A stretch of DNA of 10,014 nt from an uncultured Planctomycetales bacterium (GCA_937997355.1 CALKTZ010001136.1:1-10014), one strand, 5' to 3'; counted from the stretch's first letter, positions 1-6,817 are shown. Numbers and translations: made by a program. Notes: generated by a model not told the origin, from the letters alone.

Positions 1-786
1 GCCGGCCCCAGCCGAATCTCCCAACCCTGTCTTGGAGAAATCGATCTCCGGAAGCGTCATCGATGAGGGGAGCGAAGGATTGGTGCCGCCGATAGGAGGC
101 AACGTGACCTTGGCCGGCTGGTAGGCGTAAAGTTCCTTGTAAAAGGCGGCGGCGTCCGGACCCTCCACCGCCTTCACGAGAGAATCCGCTAACTTTGCTT
201 CCGGTGTACCCGGCCAGGTCTTAGAGACGAGCTTGTACTGCTCGATCGCCTTGGGCAGATCGTTTCGAGCTTCGTAGGTTCGTGCCTTACCCAGCGTGGC
301 ATGTCGCACCAATGGAGAATCCTTGGGCGCCTCCTTGGCAACCTGATCGAACAGGTCGAGGGCTTTTTTCAGGGCCGGTCCGGCGGCGTCCTTGTTGTTC
401 GGAAGGTCGTTGAAACCATCCTGATAGAAGTCCGTGGCCGCCTGGAGCAGAGCCCAGTAAGTTGCCGGCGAATTCGGATATTCCTTGGCGAGTTCGACCT
501 TTTCCGCCGCCTTCTTGGTGACTTCAAGTCGAGACCAGACTTCTGAGGATGTCGACTTATTTGCCGAGAGATAATTGGTCAGGAGGACCAGGGCGAGCAG
601 GCCGATGACGATCGAGCCGAACCAACCCCAGAAACGGGTCGGATCTTGATACGCATGATGAAACCACCGGCCCAATGCCGTCATATCCTCTTCGGGATGG
701 TGGATGACGGTCGGCACCTCGTGTTCGTACTGGTGACGAACGGGGGGTTGGGTATGGTGAGACGCCGACGGATTCTCTCGTTTCAT
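1..786 (-). CDS. Membrane-anchored TPR-like protein, partial (C-terminus beyond left edge)
   Basis: The minus frame is open from the ATG at 786 to the window edge and gives 262 residues with no stop. Residues 1-50 are hydrophilic and His-rich. One membrane segment follows at about 53-73 (FWGWFGSIVIGLLALVLLTNYL). After it comes an alpha-helical region at about 80-205 with tetratricopeptide-like pairs, for example around AKEYPNSPATYWALLQAATDF and LVRHATLGKARTYEARNDLPKAIEQYK. The visible end is Pro/Ser-rich. The topology resembles YfgM-type or CcmH-like anchored TPR scaffolds that bind protein partners in the periplasm, but no partner can be named. An in-frame stop at 856-858 bounds the frame upstream. 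ATG 786 has only a weak GAGG-like sequence before it (GCGAGGCAAGCAGG). A separate promoter at 878-905 suggests transcription independent of the amidohydrolase gene upstream. The TPR assignment is by pattern, not by a profile search. Confidence 0.85.
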   Translation of the reverse strand, partial: MKRENPSASHHTQPPVRHQYEHEVPTVIHHPEEDMTALGRWFHHAYQDPTRFWGWFGSIVIGLLALVLLTNYLSANKSTSSEVWSRLEVTKKAAEKVELAKEYPNSPATYWALLQAATDFYQDGFNDLPNNKDAAGPALKKALDLFDQVAKEAPKDSPLVRHATLGKARTYEARNDLPKAIEQYKLVSKTWPGTPEAKLADSLVKAVEGPDAAAFYKELYAYQPAKVTLPPIGGTNPSLPSSMTLPEIDFSKTGLGDSAGAG

Positions 787-877
787 CCTGCTTGCCTCGC
801 GGTCCCACGTCCCCTCGCACAAGGAACGGGACTCCTCCTCGTGGATCTCGTCTACTCAAACTCAATGACCAAAGAAT

Positions 878-905
878 CTTATAATCATCGATGGGGAACG
901 GTCAA
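878..905 (-). promoter_or_regulatory. Sigma70-like promoter of the TPR gene
   Basis: On the minus strand TTGACC (905-900) is followed after 16 nt by TATAAG (883-878), close to the sigma70 consensus. The predicted start is near 871, leaving a leader of about 85 nt before ATG 786. The -35 box lies inside an imperfect dyad, GAACGG (895-900) and CCGTTC (917-922), which could be an operator or the end of the upstream transcript. Confidence 0.5.
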
Positions 906-975
906 GCAGCTTTGGCCGTTCGGGCGTCCCACTCGATTTTAGCCTCGAAAGCTTGCCTCCGGGGACAGTCCCGAA

Positions 976-1830
976 TCATGCGTCGAAGAGGAGGCGTTCC
1001 GCGGTCTTCCTCAGCATCCAGTCTCGGTCGTCCTTCGAGAGATAGTCCAGCCTGTCGCGGATCAGGGCGACGCTATCGTCGTAACGATAGCCGTTGACGA
1101 CCTGGAACGGACAGTCGCTTTCCCACATGAGTCGACGCGATCCGAACGCTTGCAGGACGCGGCGGATCAGCGGGGATAGATCCGTGTACGGGGCTTTCTT
1201 GGCCCCGAGGGCGTAAAACGCGCCAACTTTCACATAAACCCTCGGGTGCTGCGCCAGGTCGCAGAGAGCCTGCACATCGTCGTCTCGGATCGAGCCGTCC
1301 GCGCCGATCCTGCCGAGGTGATCGATGATCACGTTCGTGTACGGGAATTTGCGGCACATGCGATCCACTTCGGGAAAGCCGGATGGATCGATCAGGCAGC
1401 TCAGCGATTGCCCGGTCTTCGAGGCCGTGATGAACATAGCCATGTAGCCGGGCGGATTGAGCCAGCGAGCGGGGGGTTGCTTGCTATACTCGGGATGAAT
1501 CCGGAACGCACGGACCTTCTGAGGGACCAGGTCCAGCATCTCCTGTCCGGGATTCGATCCGAGAGGGTCGATGATCGCCGTCCCCACGAATCGATCCGGG
1601 TAGAGCTTGATCATGTCGAGCATGTAACGATTATCGAATCGATAGTAGCTCATCTGGATGAGGTTGACCCGGCCCACTCCCGACGGCTGGCATTGGGCGA
1701 GCAGCTCTTCCGCCGTGAATGATTTCGGGTTCATATCCGCGACCGTGTACCCTTCGGCCAGCGGATAATGGGCGGTGTCCGGTGTCCAGATGTGGGAATG
1801 AGCGTCGATGTAGGGCTCGGTGACAGGCAA
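976..1830 (-). CDS. Amidohydrolase-2 family metal-dependent hydrolase (TIM barrel)
   Basis: This is a cytoplasmic enzyme of about 284 residues in the amidohydrolase-2 (PF04909) superfamily, which includes 2-pyrone-4,6-dicarboxylate lactonase, sulfomuconolactone hydrolase and decarboxylases. Near the N-terminus is the metal-binding HxH (YIDAHSHIW, His 11 and 13). Further on are VIIDHLGR (His about 171) and LMWESDCPF (catalytic Asp about 239), in the order and spacing of the family. The length is normal. The substrate cannot be told from sequence; the closest family members act on lactones. Start choice: TTG at 1830 is preceded by GGGAG with 7 nt spacing and gives an N-terminus LPVTEPYIDAHSH typical of the family. 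A longer form from TTG 1902 would add 24 residues without a good ribosome binding site. Only 81 nt separate the chosen start from the DUF1501 stop on the same strand, so the two genes are probably one operon. Confidence 0.88.
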   Translation of the reverse strand: MPVTEPYIDAHSHIWTPDTAHYPLAEGYTVADMNPKSFTAEELLAQCQPSGVGRVNLIQMSYYRFDNRYMLDMIKLYPDRFVGTAIIDPLGSNPGQEMLDLVPQKVRAFRIHPEYSKQPPARWLNPPGYMAMFITASKTGQSLSCLIDPSGFPEVDRMCRKFPYTNVIIDHLGRIGADGSIRDDDVQALCDLAQHPRVYVKVGAFYALGAKKAPYTDLSPLIRRVLQAFGSRRLMWESDCPFQVVNGYRYDDSVALIRDRLDYLSKDDRDWMLRKTAERLLFDA

Positions 1831-1911
1831 GAGACTGCTCCCGAAAAAGTTCAATGCTTCAGGAAGGAGCGAGATGCGTGATCCTCGGACACCGTTGCGC
1901 AATCCCGCTCA

Positions 1912-3429
1912 TCAGGCCAGAACTTCCGCGATGACCTCGGCGTCCGAGACCAGCGGCATGGGGCGCCCCTGGCGGTCGATCAACATCGTATTCGGGTCGA
2001 TTCCCAGGAGGTGGTAGATCGTCGCGAGGATCGATTTCGGGGAGATTTCGCGTTCCGCCGGGTCGCTCGCGATTTTGTCCGACTTCCCGACCACGCGACC
2101 TCGTGCGATCCCACCCCCCGCCATGACGACCGAATAGCAGCGCGACCAGTGATCTCGTCCTCCCCCCTGCACCGACGCCAGCTTCGGGGTCCGGCCATGC
2201 TCGCTGAGGAGGACGACTAGCGTTTCGTCGAGCTGGCCGCGACGATCGAGGTCGATCAGCAGTCCAGACAATGTGCTATCGAGACCTGGCAGGAGTTCAT
2301 CCTTCATGCGGGGGAAATGATCCCAGTGAGTATCCCAACCGGTGCCCGCCAATCCATACTCATCCCAGAAGACGGTGACAAACCGGCCGCCTGCCTCAAC
2401 GAGCCGACGCGCGGTGAGGGCTCCCTGGCCGAACAAGGTCATCCCGTACAGATTGCGGGTCGCGTCGGATTCCTCGTCGAGATCGAACGCCCGGCGCAGC
2501 CTCTCCGAAGCCAGTAAGTTGTAGGCCATTGACCGTTGTCGATCGATCCCAGAATCGCCGGCCGCGCGACCGGTTTCTTTCCGCAAATCTTCGATCTGTT
2601 CGAGTAGCGAGCGTCTTCGGTCGAGCCTATCGATGGTGAGTTCCGGGCCGAGATTCGACACGGAACCGAGTTGGAAGCGGCTCTCCGGCGTGATCCCGCG
2701 ATAGAGTTCGAATTCGTCCCAGACCATTGTCTGAAGGGTCTTTCTCGCCTTCCTGGTCCCCTTGCCGACGAATTCCGTGTAGGTTGGGTCGAAGGATGGC
2801 CCGAGGAATCCCCCGTAAGGCCCGGCGCGGGCAACTTCACCGACCCGCTGGCTGCTGAACGCAAACGGCAGGGCGAGATTTCTGGGGATCTCGGGCTGGT
2901 GTTTATCCGGCTTGAGTTGATCGACGTAATCCACCACCGAGCCGATATAGGGCCAATGGTTGGGGTCGCGCGGATTCAATTCCATGGCGACGTCGATTCT
3001 CGGAATCCCGGTCGTGGCATAGGCAACCCCATGCACGGGATAGGGATGCGAGACCGAACGGATGACCGTGGCTTTATCCATCACCTGAGAAAGAAGAGGG
3101 AGTCGATCGCAGACGTTTAGCCCGGGGACGCTGGACGGGATGCAGCCGAATTCGCCGCGGATCTCGACGGGGGCATCGGGCTTCGGGTCGAAGGTTTCAA
3201 GCTGGCTCGGCGCGCCATACATGAAGAGGAAGATACAGGACTTGGCTCGGCCGAACCCCGGCAATGCCGATGAGCCGGCCTTGCTGCTTAGGTTGCTCGC
3301 TTGAGCCTTCGGAGCCCATCGTTCGGCCGGAAGACCGAATCCCAAAAGCCCGAGGGAACTTACTTGAAGCCAGTCGCGCCGAGTAAGCCCATCACAGAGA
3401 CGCTTCGGCCCACCCAATACGCGTATCAT
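1912..3429 (-). CDS. DUF1501 family secreted protein (Tat-type signal)
   Basis: This 505-residue protein belongs to DUF1501 (PF07394), alkaline-phosphatase/sulfatase-like fold proteins that are numerous in planctomycetes and usually lack a proven activity. The N-terminus carries a twin-arginine-like signal (TRRDWLQ at 16-22, then SSLGLLGFGLP), so export by Tat is likely. Family landmarks are LFMYGAPSQLETFDPKP (about 79-95), WDTHWDHFPRMKDELLPGLD (about 365-384), LSEHGRTP (408-415) and GGRDHW (423-428), whose Asp/His residues match the phosphatase-like metal site. Length is normal. ATG 3429 is chosen because GCGAGG stands 6 nt before it. A TTG at 3468 would add 13 hydrophilic residues ahead of the signal. 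In planctomycetes DUF1501 genes often follow DUF1549/DUF1553 cytochrome-like genes; here the partner is an amidohydrolase and the upstream neighbour is divergent. A promoter lies at 3499-3527. Confidence 0.93.
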   Translation of the reverse strand: MIRVLGGPKRLCDGLTRRDWLQVSSLGLLGFGLPAERWAPKAQASNLSSKAGSSALPGFGRAKSCIFLFMYGAPSQLETFDPKPDAPVEIRGEFGCIPSSVPGLNVCDRLPLLSQVMDKATVIRSVSHPYPVHGVAYATTGIPRIDVAMELNPRDPNHWPYIGSVVDYVDQLKPDKHQPEIPRNLALPFAFSSQRVGEVARAGPYGGFLGPSFDPTYTEFVGKGTRKARKTLQTMVWDEFELYRGITPESRFQLGSVSNLGPELTIDRLDRRRSLLEQIEDLRKETGRAAGDSGIDRQRSMAYNLLASERLRRAFDLDEESDATRNLYGMTLFGQGALTARRLVEAGGRFVTVFWDEYGLAGTGWDTHWDHFPRMKDELLPGLDSTLSGLLIDLDRRGQLDETLVVLLSEHGRTPKLASVQGGGRDHWSRCYSVVMAGGGIARGRVVGKSDKIASDPAEREISPKSILATIYHLLGIDPNTMLIDRQGRPMPLVSDAEVIAEVLA

Positions 3430-3498
3430 CGAGCACCTCGCGTTCCGCTCAAGATCAAAGACTACCAAGCGTTTGCGTCTCGTGATTCATCGGGATTC

Positions 3499-3527
3499 AG
3501 GATAGTCCAGATCATGCGAATGTTCAA
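3499..3527 (-). promoter_or_regulatory. Sigma70-like promoter of the DUF1501-amidohydrolase unit
   Basis: On the minus strand TTGAAC (3527-3522) and TATCCT (3504-3499) are separated by 17 nt. The predicted start is near 3492, about 63 nt before ATG 3429. This is the best match in the divergent intergenic region on this strand. Confidence 0.4.
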
Positions 3528-3599
3528 CAATAATAACACGACAACTCCATTGGAGCCACGACCAAATCGGCCTATCTCATGTCCTCCCGCATCAGCACG

Positions 3600-3628
3600 T
3601 TGATCTCGAAAGATAATTGATGTATAAC
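3600..3628 (+). promoter_or_regulatory. Sigma70-like promoter of the Rrf2-heme protein unit
   Basis: TTGATC (3600-3605) and TATAAC (3623-3628) are separated by exactly 17 nt. The predicted start is near 3635, about 30 nt before ATG 3666. The stretch 3606-3632 is distinctly AT-rich against the GC-rich background, which is where an Rrf2 repressor would be expected to bind for autoregulation. I could not identify a clear NsrR or IscR consensus dyad. Confidence 0.5.
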
Positions 3629-3665
3629 CCGTGCAGCTTTTACAGCAAATGAAAATCGAGGGACG

Positions 3666-4088
3666 ATGAGACTCTCACTTCAAACGGACTACGCCCTGCG
3701 TGCGTTGCTCTTTGTGGCAAGTCGCTCGGGGCGAACCACGGTGGCGGACATCGCGGAATTCTACGGAATTTCGATCCACCATGTCGGCAAGGTTGTCCAT
3801 CAGTTGGGACGGTTCGGTTATGTGAGAAATCGTCGAGGGCCCGGCGGCGGGATCGAGTTGGCGCGAAAACCGGCGGAAATCGTCGTCGGGCGGGTGATCC
3901 TCGACTTCGAGGGGAACATGCATTTACTCCCTTGCGTGACTCACGAGGGGGAATGCGTGATCCAGCCGGGTTGTACTCTGCGCGGGGTGCTCGCCGAGGC
4001 CGAACGGCGACAGATCGATTACCTGAACGGGATCACTCTCGAAGCACTCCTGCCCACACCTTTGAATCTCTCGGTTTTCAAGGGCTGA
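3666..4088 (+). CDS. Rrf2 family regulator, NsrR-like (three-cysteine Fe-S type)
   Basis: This 140-residue protein starts MRLSLQTDYALRALLFVA, the classic Rrf2 opening. A winged helix-turn-helix follows (VADIAEFYGISIHHVGKVVHQLGRFGYV, about 26-53), then the wing with a Gly-rich GPGGGIELAR. The cysteines are C90, C97 and C103 (C-X6-C-X5-C, followed by TLRGVL), the spacing found in NO-sensing NsrR proteins and close to IscR. The protein therefore probably binds an iron-sulfur cluster, dimerises, and releases DNA when NO or redox stress damages the cluster. CymR-type Rrf2 proteins lack these cysteines. The start has a good ribosome binding site (CGAGGG before ATG). The downstream heme protein begins 80 nt after the stop on the same strand, so it is a likely target or partner. 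NsrR-like is safe as a subgroup; the actual signal is inferred. Confidence 0.9.
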   Translation: MRLSLQTDYALRALLFVASRSGRTTVADIAEFYGISIHHVGKVVHQLGRFGYVRNRRGPGGGIELARKPAEIVVGRVILDFEGNMHLLPCVTHEGECVIQPGCTLRGVLAEAERRQIDYLNGITLEALLPTPLNLSVFKG

Positions 4089-4109
4089 TCGAATGGGTTG
4101 TTCGATCGG
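4085..4109 (+). other. Stem-loop over the rrf2 stop codon
   Basis: CTGATCGAA (4085-4093) can pair with TTCGATCGG (4101-4109), with one G-T wobble and a 7-nt loop. It covers the TGA stop of the Rrf2 gene. No T-tract follows, so a classic terminator is unlikely. It may be an intergenic RNA structure tuning expression of the downstream heme gene, or an accidental dyad. Confidence 0.3.
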
Positions 4110-4168
4110 CTCCATTCGCAAGCTCCTTTTGACTCCCAACTTAAAGAGAAGTGGACGGAGAGAGACCA

Positions 4169-4729
4169 ATGAATCAATGCCGACGGCCATGGCAACGGTA
4201 TCGCGGATCTTTGTTCGTGCTGAGCCTGATCGGGACGCTGGCGGTGATCGGCGTTTCGGGGACCAAGGTGCATTCGGAGCCTGAATCCGCGGCCAAATCC
4301 GATGCGGATGCGGCGCTGGAGCGAACGCGCGAACAGGTCAAGATGCTCGATGATCTGTACAAGAACGCCGTTGTATCGATCACGACTCGTTACGTCGGCA
4401 CGCAAGGGAAACAACCGGCCATCATGGTGGCGCAGGACATCTTCGGCGCGATGGGTAAGAAGGGCTGGCACTCGGCCAAGCTCGTCGATGCCTCGGGCCT
4501 GCCGATTAATGAAGACAACGCGCCCGAGTCCGAGTTCGAAAAAGATGCGGCCAAGGCGATGAATGCGGGCAAACCTTACTTTGAAAAAGTGGTCGGCGAG
4601 GGCAAGGACCGACGCCTCCTGGCCGCGACGGTCGTTCCCGTCGTGATGAAGCGATGCGCGGACTGCCATAGCCATAAGAAAGTTGGGGAGGTCCTCGGAT
4701 TCATCCGATACGACATCCCCATTAAATGA
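4169..4729 (+). CDS. c-type heme protein, DUF3365/Tll0287-like domain
   Basis: This 186-residue protein has an N-terminal export signal or anchor (hydrophobic 14-30, LFVLSLIGTLAVIGVS), so the domain should face the periplasm. The rest matches the Tll0287-like/DUF3365 (PF11845) pattern: a helix QVKMLDDLYKNAVVSITTRYV (about 56-76), GLPINEDNAPESEFEKDA, and a C-terminal heme-attachment motif CADCH (163-167) followed by GFIRYDIPIK. The family occurs as single-heme proteins and as sensor domains of signalling proteins, and is thought to sense redox state or small ligands; its role is not settled. ATG 4169 is chosen because GGAG stands 8 nt upstream. A GTG at 4151 would add only six residues. It probably shares a transcript with the NsrR-like gene. 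No effector domain is present, so it is not itself a kinase. Confidence 0.88.
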   Translation: MNQCRRPWQRYRGSLFVLSLIGTLAVIGVSGTKVHSEPESAAKSDADAALERTREQVKMLDDLYKNAVVSITTRYVGTQGKQPAIMVAQDIFGAMGKKGWHSAKLVDASGLPINEDNAPESEFEKDAAKAMNAGKPYFEKVVGEGKDRRLLAATVVPVVMKRCADCHSHKKVGEVLGFIRYDIPIK

Positions 4730-4745
4730 TGACAACGGCTGGGGT

Positions 4746-4780
4746 TCGTACGCCGATCCCCAATCAGGATCAGCGTACGA
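4746..4780. terminator. Bidirectional hairpin between convergent genes
   Basis: TCGTACGC (4746-4753) pairs with GCGTACGA (4773-4780). After one C/A mismatch, GATCC (4755-4759) pairs with GGATC (4767-4771), leaving a 7-nt loop. It lies 16 nt after the heme gene stop and includes the stop codon (4770-4772) of the minus-strand DUF11 gene. There is no T-run on either side, so it is not a canonical intrinsic terminator, but its place between convergent genes suggests transcript end formation. Confidence 0.55.
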
Positions 4781-5138
4781 TCGCCTTGAAGGAGACGTAG
4801 CCCGAAGCTCCGGGGACGATCACGCCGGGCAGGGTCCAGTTCAATTCGGACGATCCGACGCGATTTTCGTTGGCCGAAAAGACTGTTCCCTTCGGACCTT
4901 GCGAGGTCCCTTTCACATATTCGAGGCGAGGCAGCAGGCTGTCGACGATCGACACGCCGCGAATCGGCGTATTCCCCATGTTGCGATAATCGATCCGGAA
5001 TGTCAGGGTATCCCCGGGGAGAGCTTCCTCGGCGCTGACTCGCTTCACGACCGCCAGGCCGGGGCGGTCCGGGGGCGTTTCCACGCCAGGGCATCGTCGC
5101 AGCCAAGGCGGCGGGCCGCCATCTCGGTCGGCCGCCAC
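4770..5138 (-). CDS. DUF11 domain, C-terminal part of the frameshifted secreted protein
   Basis: This frame encodes a clean C-terminal DUF11 (Ig-like) domain: LAVVKRVSAEEALPGDTLTF, IDYRNMGNTPIRGVSIVDSL, then SSELNWTLPGVIVPGASGYVSFKA. The open frame begins at a GTG at 5138, but the first 22 residues or so look like out-of-frame sequence. From about 5073 to the stop the reading is convincing. It overlaps the end of the preceding gene (5045-6628) in the -1 frame. Adding one base to the C5 run (plus strand 5071-5075) would join them into about 619 residues, reading WKRP-PDRPGLAVVK across the join. I therefore read this as the tail of the upstream gene and not as an independent gene. DUF11 domains are extracellular beta-sandwich repeats, so the domain should be outside the cytoplasm. 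Confidence 0.75.
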   Translation of the reverse strand: MAADRDGGPPPWLRRCPGVETPPDRPGLAVVKRVSAEEALPGDTLTFRIDYRNMGNTPIRGVSIVDSLLPRLEYVKGTSQGPKGTVFSANENRVGSSELNWTLPGVIVPGASGYVSFKAIVR

Positions 5139-6628
5139 GACATGGTGGCCTGTCCCGCGCCATCCGCATGCGCGGTGATCAGGAGTCCTTCCGACGTCTT
5201 GATCCCATCAAGGCGGAGAACTTTTTCTCTGAGGTTCGCCTGCTGGCGCAACTTGGCGACCTCTGGTCCCTGATTGACGTTCTTCGCGGCGAGATGGAGG
5301 GTGTTGTCATAGCCTCTCAACTCGCGAAGGTCGGAATTCTCCCCGGCATAGACTCGCCCCTTCATTCCAGACGCCCGATCTTTCACCCGGGCGAGATGCG
5401 GCGCCTGATTTTGAACGACTCGCTTGGAGCCGTTCGTCATCTCGGCCAGGGCCGGCTGGGCGCGTGAGTCTCGAATCAGCGCCTTCTGGGCATCAAACGT
5501 TTCGTACAGGCCGTTGCTGACTCGAACTTCCGCGAAACGTGGGGCGTAAACGCAGACGACGTTCGTCGGCAATACCTTCGCCTTGGTCTGGGAACCGAGG
5601 CCGATATCAAACCGGATCACCGCGTCTCTCGGCTCGATCCCGGCCAAGCCCCCGGTTCCCGAAGGGCTTGCCATCCGGCCACGATCGCCACCGTCGCAGA
5701 GATACTCGTCACGCGGGAGCCAAATCTTGGCACGCGGGGGAGGCGTTCCGCAGACCGGGCCGCAAGGGAGCGAGCACTTGGCACCATCGGGCTTCGAGAA
5801 CGGACAACCGGTCGCCTCGGGTCCCTGGGGGAAGGTCCAGAGGGGCGCGTCAAAGATGTTGGGGTCCAGTTCCTCGGGCAAGGGGCGGCGTCCACCGATT
5901 CGCACGATCGCCACCACTCGCCCGAGCGCCGCGCCAACCTTCAACGGTTCCTCGGTCGGGTTGATGGTGACGATCGGGATCTCGTCCTTGGGGGTCTTCA
6001 GGGGAAGGGCCTGATCCTGATCCTCGAGGTAGATCACCTTGGTGACCAACTTCCCATGGTCGAGGACGTCGTAGAGGTCTTCACTGGTAAAGACGATCCG
6101 GATCGGATATTTGGCGGGATCGATCTTCTCGGGCCGGTGGAGGTGGCCGACGATCTCGATCACCGGGAAGAGTTCCGCGCCCGGTCGATCGGGAATATCG
6201 CTAATCCGCAACCGATATCCGGTTCCAATCCGCAAACCAGCCGTGGCCAGTCCTGGAGTGATACCCTCCGGCATGGAGATCGGCTGAGGGGTCGGGGCCA
6301 CGATTTCCAGGTTCATGCGGGGCGGGCCCGTGAAACGAACAATCTGGACATCGGGATCCAGACCGGGAACGACCGTCGCGGCTCCAACTTCGCCGTCGGG
6401 AATTGCGTTCTCAAGGACGACCGGAGGCGCATCGACAGGGGGAGCGGGAGCCGAAACGACCGTTGGGGGAACGGTTGTAATCGGCCGACTCGACTCAGGA
6501 TGGCCCGGATGAAGATCGGCGGCGATTCCAGCCCCGGACAGGATCATCGCGGCTGAAACACCGAGCCACGAGGACATCGATGATCTCAAGGACCCTCCGA
6601 AGCGGTGCCGGTTGTTTCGTCCGCTCAT
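5045..6628 (-). CDS. Secreted planctomycete protein, N-terminal 519 residues of a frameshifted DUF11 protein
   Basis: The frame gives 527 residues from ATG 6628, which has GAGGGG about 9 nt upstream. A signal peptide covers roughly 1-37 (hydrophobic WLGVSAAMILSGAGIAA). A Pro/Val-rich linker follows to about 105. Residues 130-245 form a domain also found in the next gene upstream (YRLRISDIPDRPGAELFPVIEI, LVTKVIYLEDQD, VVAIVRIGG). Then come a Cys-rich stretch (C275, C285, C289, C293) and DEYLCDGGDRG (308-318), a signature I associate with planctomycete DUF11 proteins. The last eight or so residues (RTAPAWRS) are probably out of frame: the DUF11 domain that should follow is in the -1 frame at 4770-5073. 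Activity is unknown; an envelope or surface structural role is inferred. It may be a pseudogene, a frameshift-expressed gene, or carry a base-call error. Its upstream paralog is on the same strand 189 nt away. Confidence 0.85.
   Translation of the reverse strand: MSGRNNRHRFGGSLRSSMSSWLGVSAAMILSGAGIAADLHPGHPESSRPITTVPPTVVSAPAPPVDAPPVVLENAIPDGEVGAATVVPGLDPDVQIVRFTGPPRMNLEIVAPTPQPISMPEGITPGLATAGLRIGTGYRLRISDIPDRPGAELFPVIEIVGHLHRPEKIDPAKYPIRIVFTSEDLYDVLDHGKLVTKVIYLEDQDQALPLKTPKDEIPIVTINPTEEPLKVGAALGRVVAIVRIGGRRPLPEELDPNIFDAPLWTFPQGPEATGCPFSKPDGAKCSLPCGPVCGTPPPRAKIWLPRDEYLCDGGDRGRMASPSGTGGLAGIEPRDAVIRFDIGLGSQTKAKVLPTNVVCVYAPRFAEVRVSNGLYETFDAQKALIRDSRAQPALAEMTNGSKRVVQNQAPHLARVKDRASGMKGRVYAGENSDLRELRGYDNTLHLAAKNVNQGPEVAKLRQQANLREKVLRLDGIKTSEGLLITAHADGAGQATMSWRPTEMAARRLGCDDALAWKRPRTAPAWRS
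5071..5075 (-). other. Probable frameshift point in a C5 run
   Basis: On the minus strand the coding sequence reads AAACGCCCCCGGACC. In the frame of the 5045-6628 gene this gives K-R-P-R-T and a stop soon after. One additional C would give K-R-P-P-D-R-P-G-L-A-V-V-K and enter the DUF11 domain. A second homopolymer, plus-strand GGGG at 5061-5064, is close by and could equally be the site. No canonical X-XXY-YYZ slippery heptamer is in phase. Confidence 0.55.
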
Positions 6629-6734
6629 TGTCCGTATCCCCTCAGAAGGTCAAGAACTCGACCAGTACTTCGGCTATTGAGTGCTTGATGCAGCAAGGCT
6701 GCAACGACTGAATCCCGCTCGATCCGGAATGCGA

Positions 6735-6788
6735 GCGAGCGGTCGGCGTTCCTGTCTCACCGAAGAGCGAGGAGGCCGGACCGCTCGC
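6735..6788. repeat. Inverted repeat GCGAGCGGTC / GACCGCTCGC
   Basis: A perfect 10-bp inverted repeat (6735-6744 and 6779-6788) encloses 34 nt in the 189-nt gap between the two paralogous secreted genes. The left arm has an extra tandem GCGA copy (6731-6734). It may be an RNA stem-loop limiting read-through into the second gene. Confidence 0.4.
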
Positions 6789-6794
6789 ATTGAT

Positions 6795-6808
6795 CGTGAG
6801 TACTCACG
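6795..6808. repeat. 14-bp perfect palindrome CGTGAGTACTCACG
   Basis: This sequence equals its own reverse complement and lies nine bases past the stop of the minus-strand gene at 6818. It has no loop, which suits a protein-binding dyad more than a terminator hairpin. A palindrome this long is unusual by chance in one intergenic region. Confidence 0.45.
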
Positions 6809-6817
6809 TCTCGACGA

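Noticed and set aside
1246..1722. Plus-strand open frame of about 158 codons opposite the amidohydrolase
   Set aside because: It lies antisense to a gene with clear catalytic motifs and has no recognisable domain; long antisense frames are expected in GC-rich coding sequence.
1860..1913. ATG overlapping the DUF1501 stop (TGATGA), opening a 17-codon frame
   Set aside because: It is not in frame with the amidohydrolase, ends after 17 codons at TGA, and has no evidence of being a real leader peptide.
4127..4151. TTGACT before the heme gene as a possible second promoter
   Set aside because: No acceptable -10 box stands 16-18 nt downstream.
4019..4735. Minus-strand open frame of about 238 codons opposite the Rrf2 and heme genes
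   Set aside because: It spans two well-supported plus-strand genes and shows no family features.
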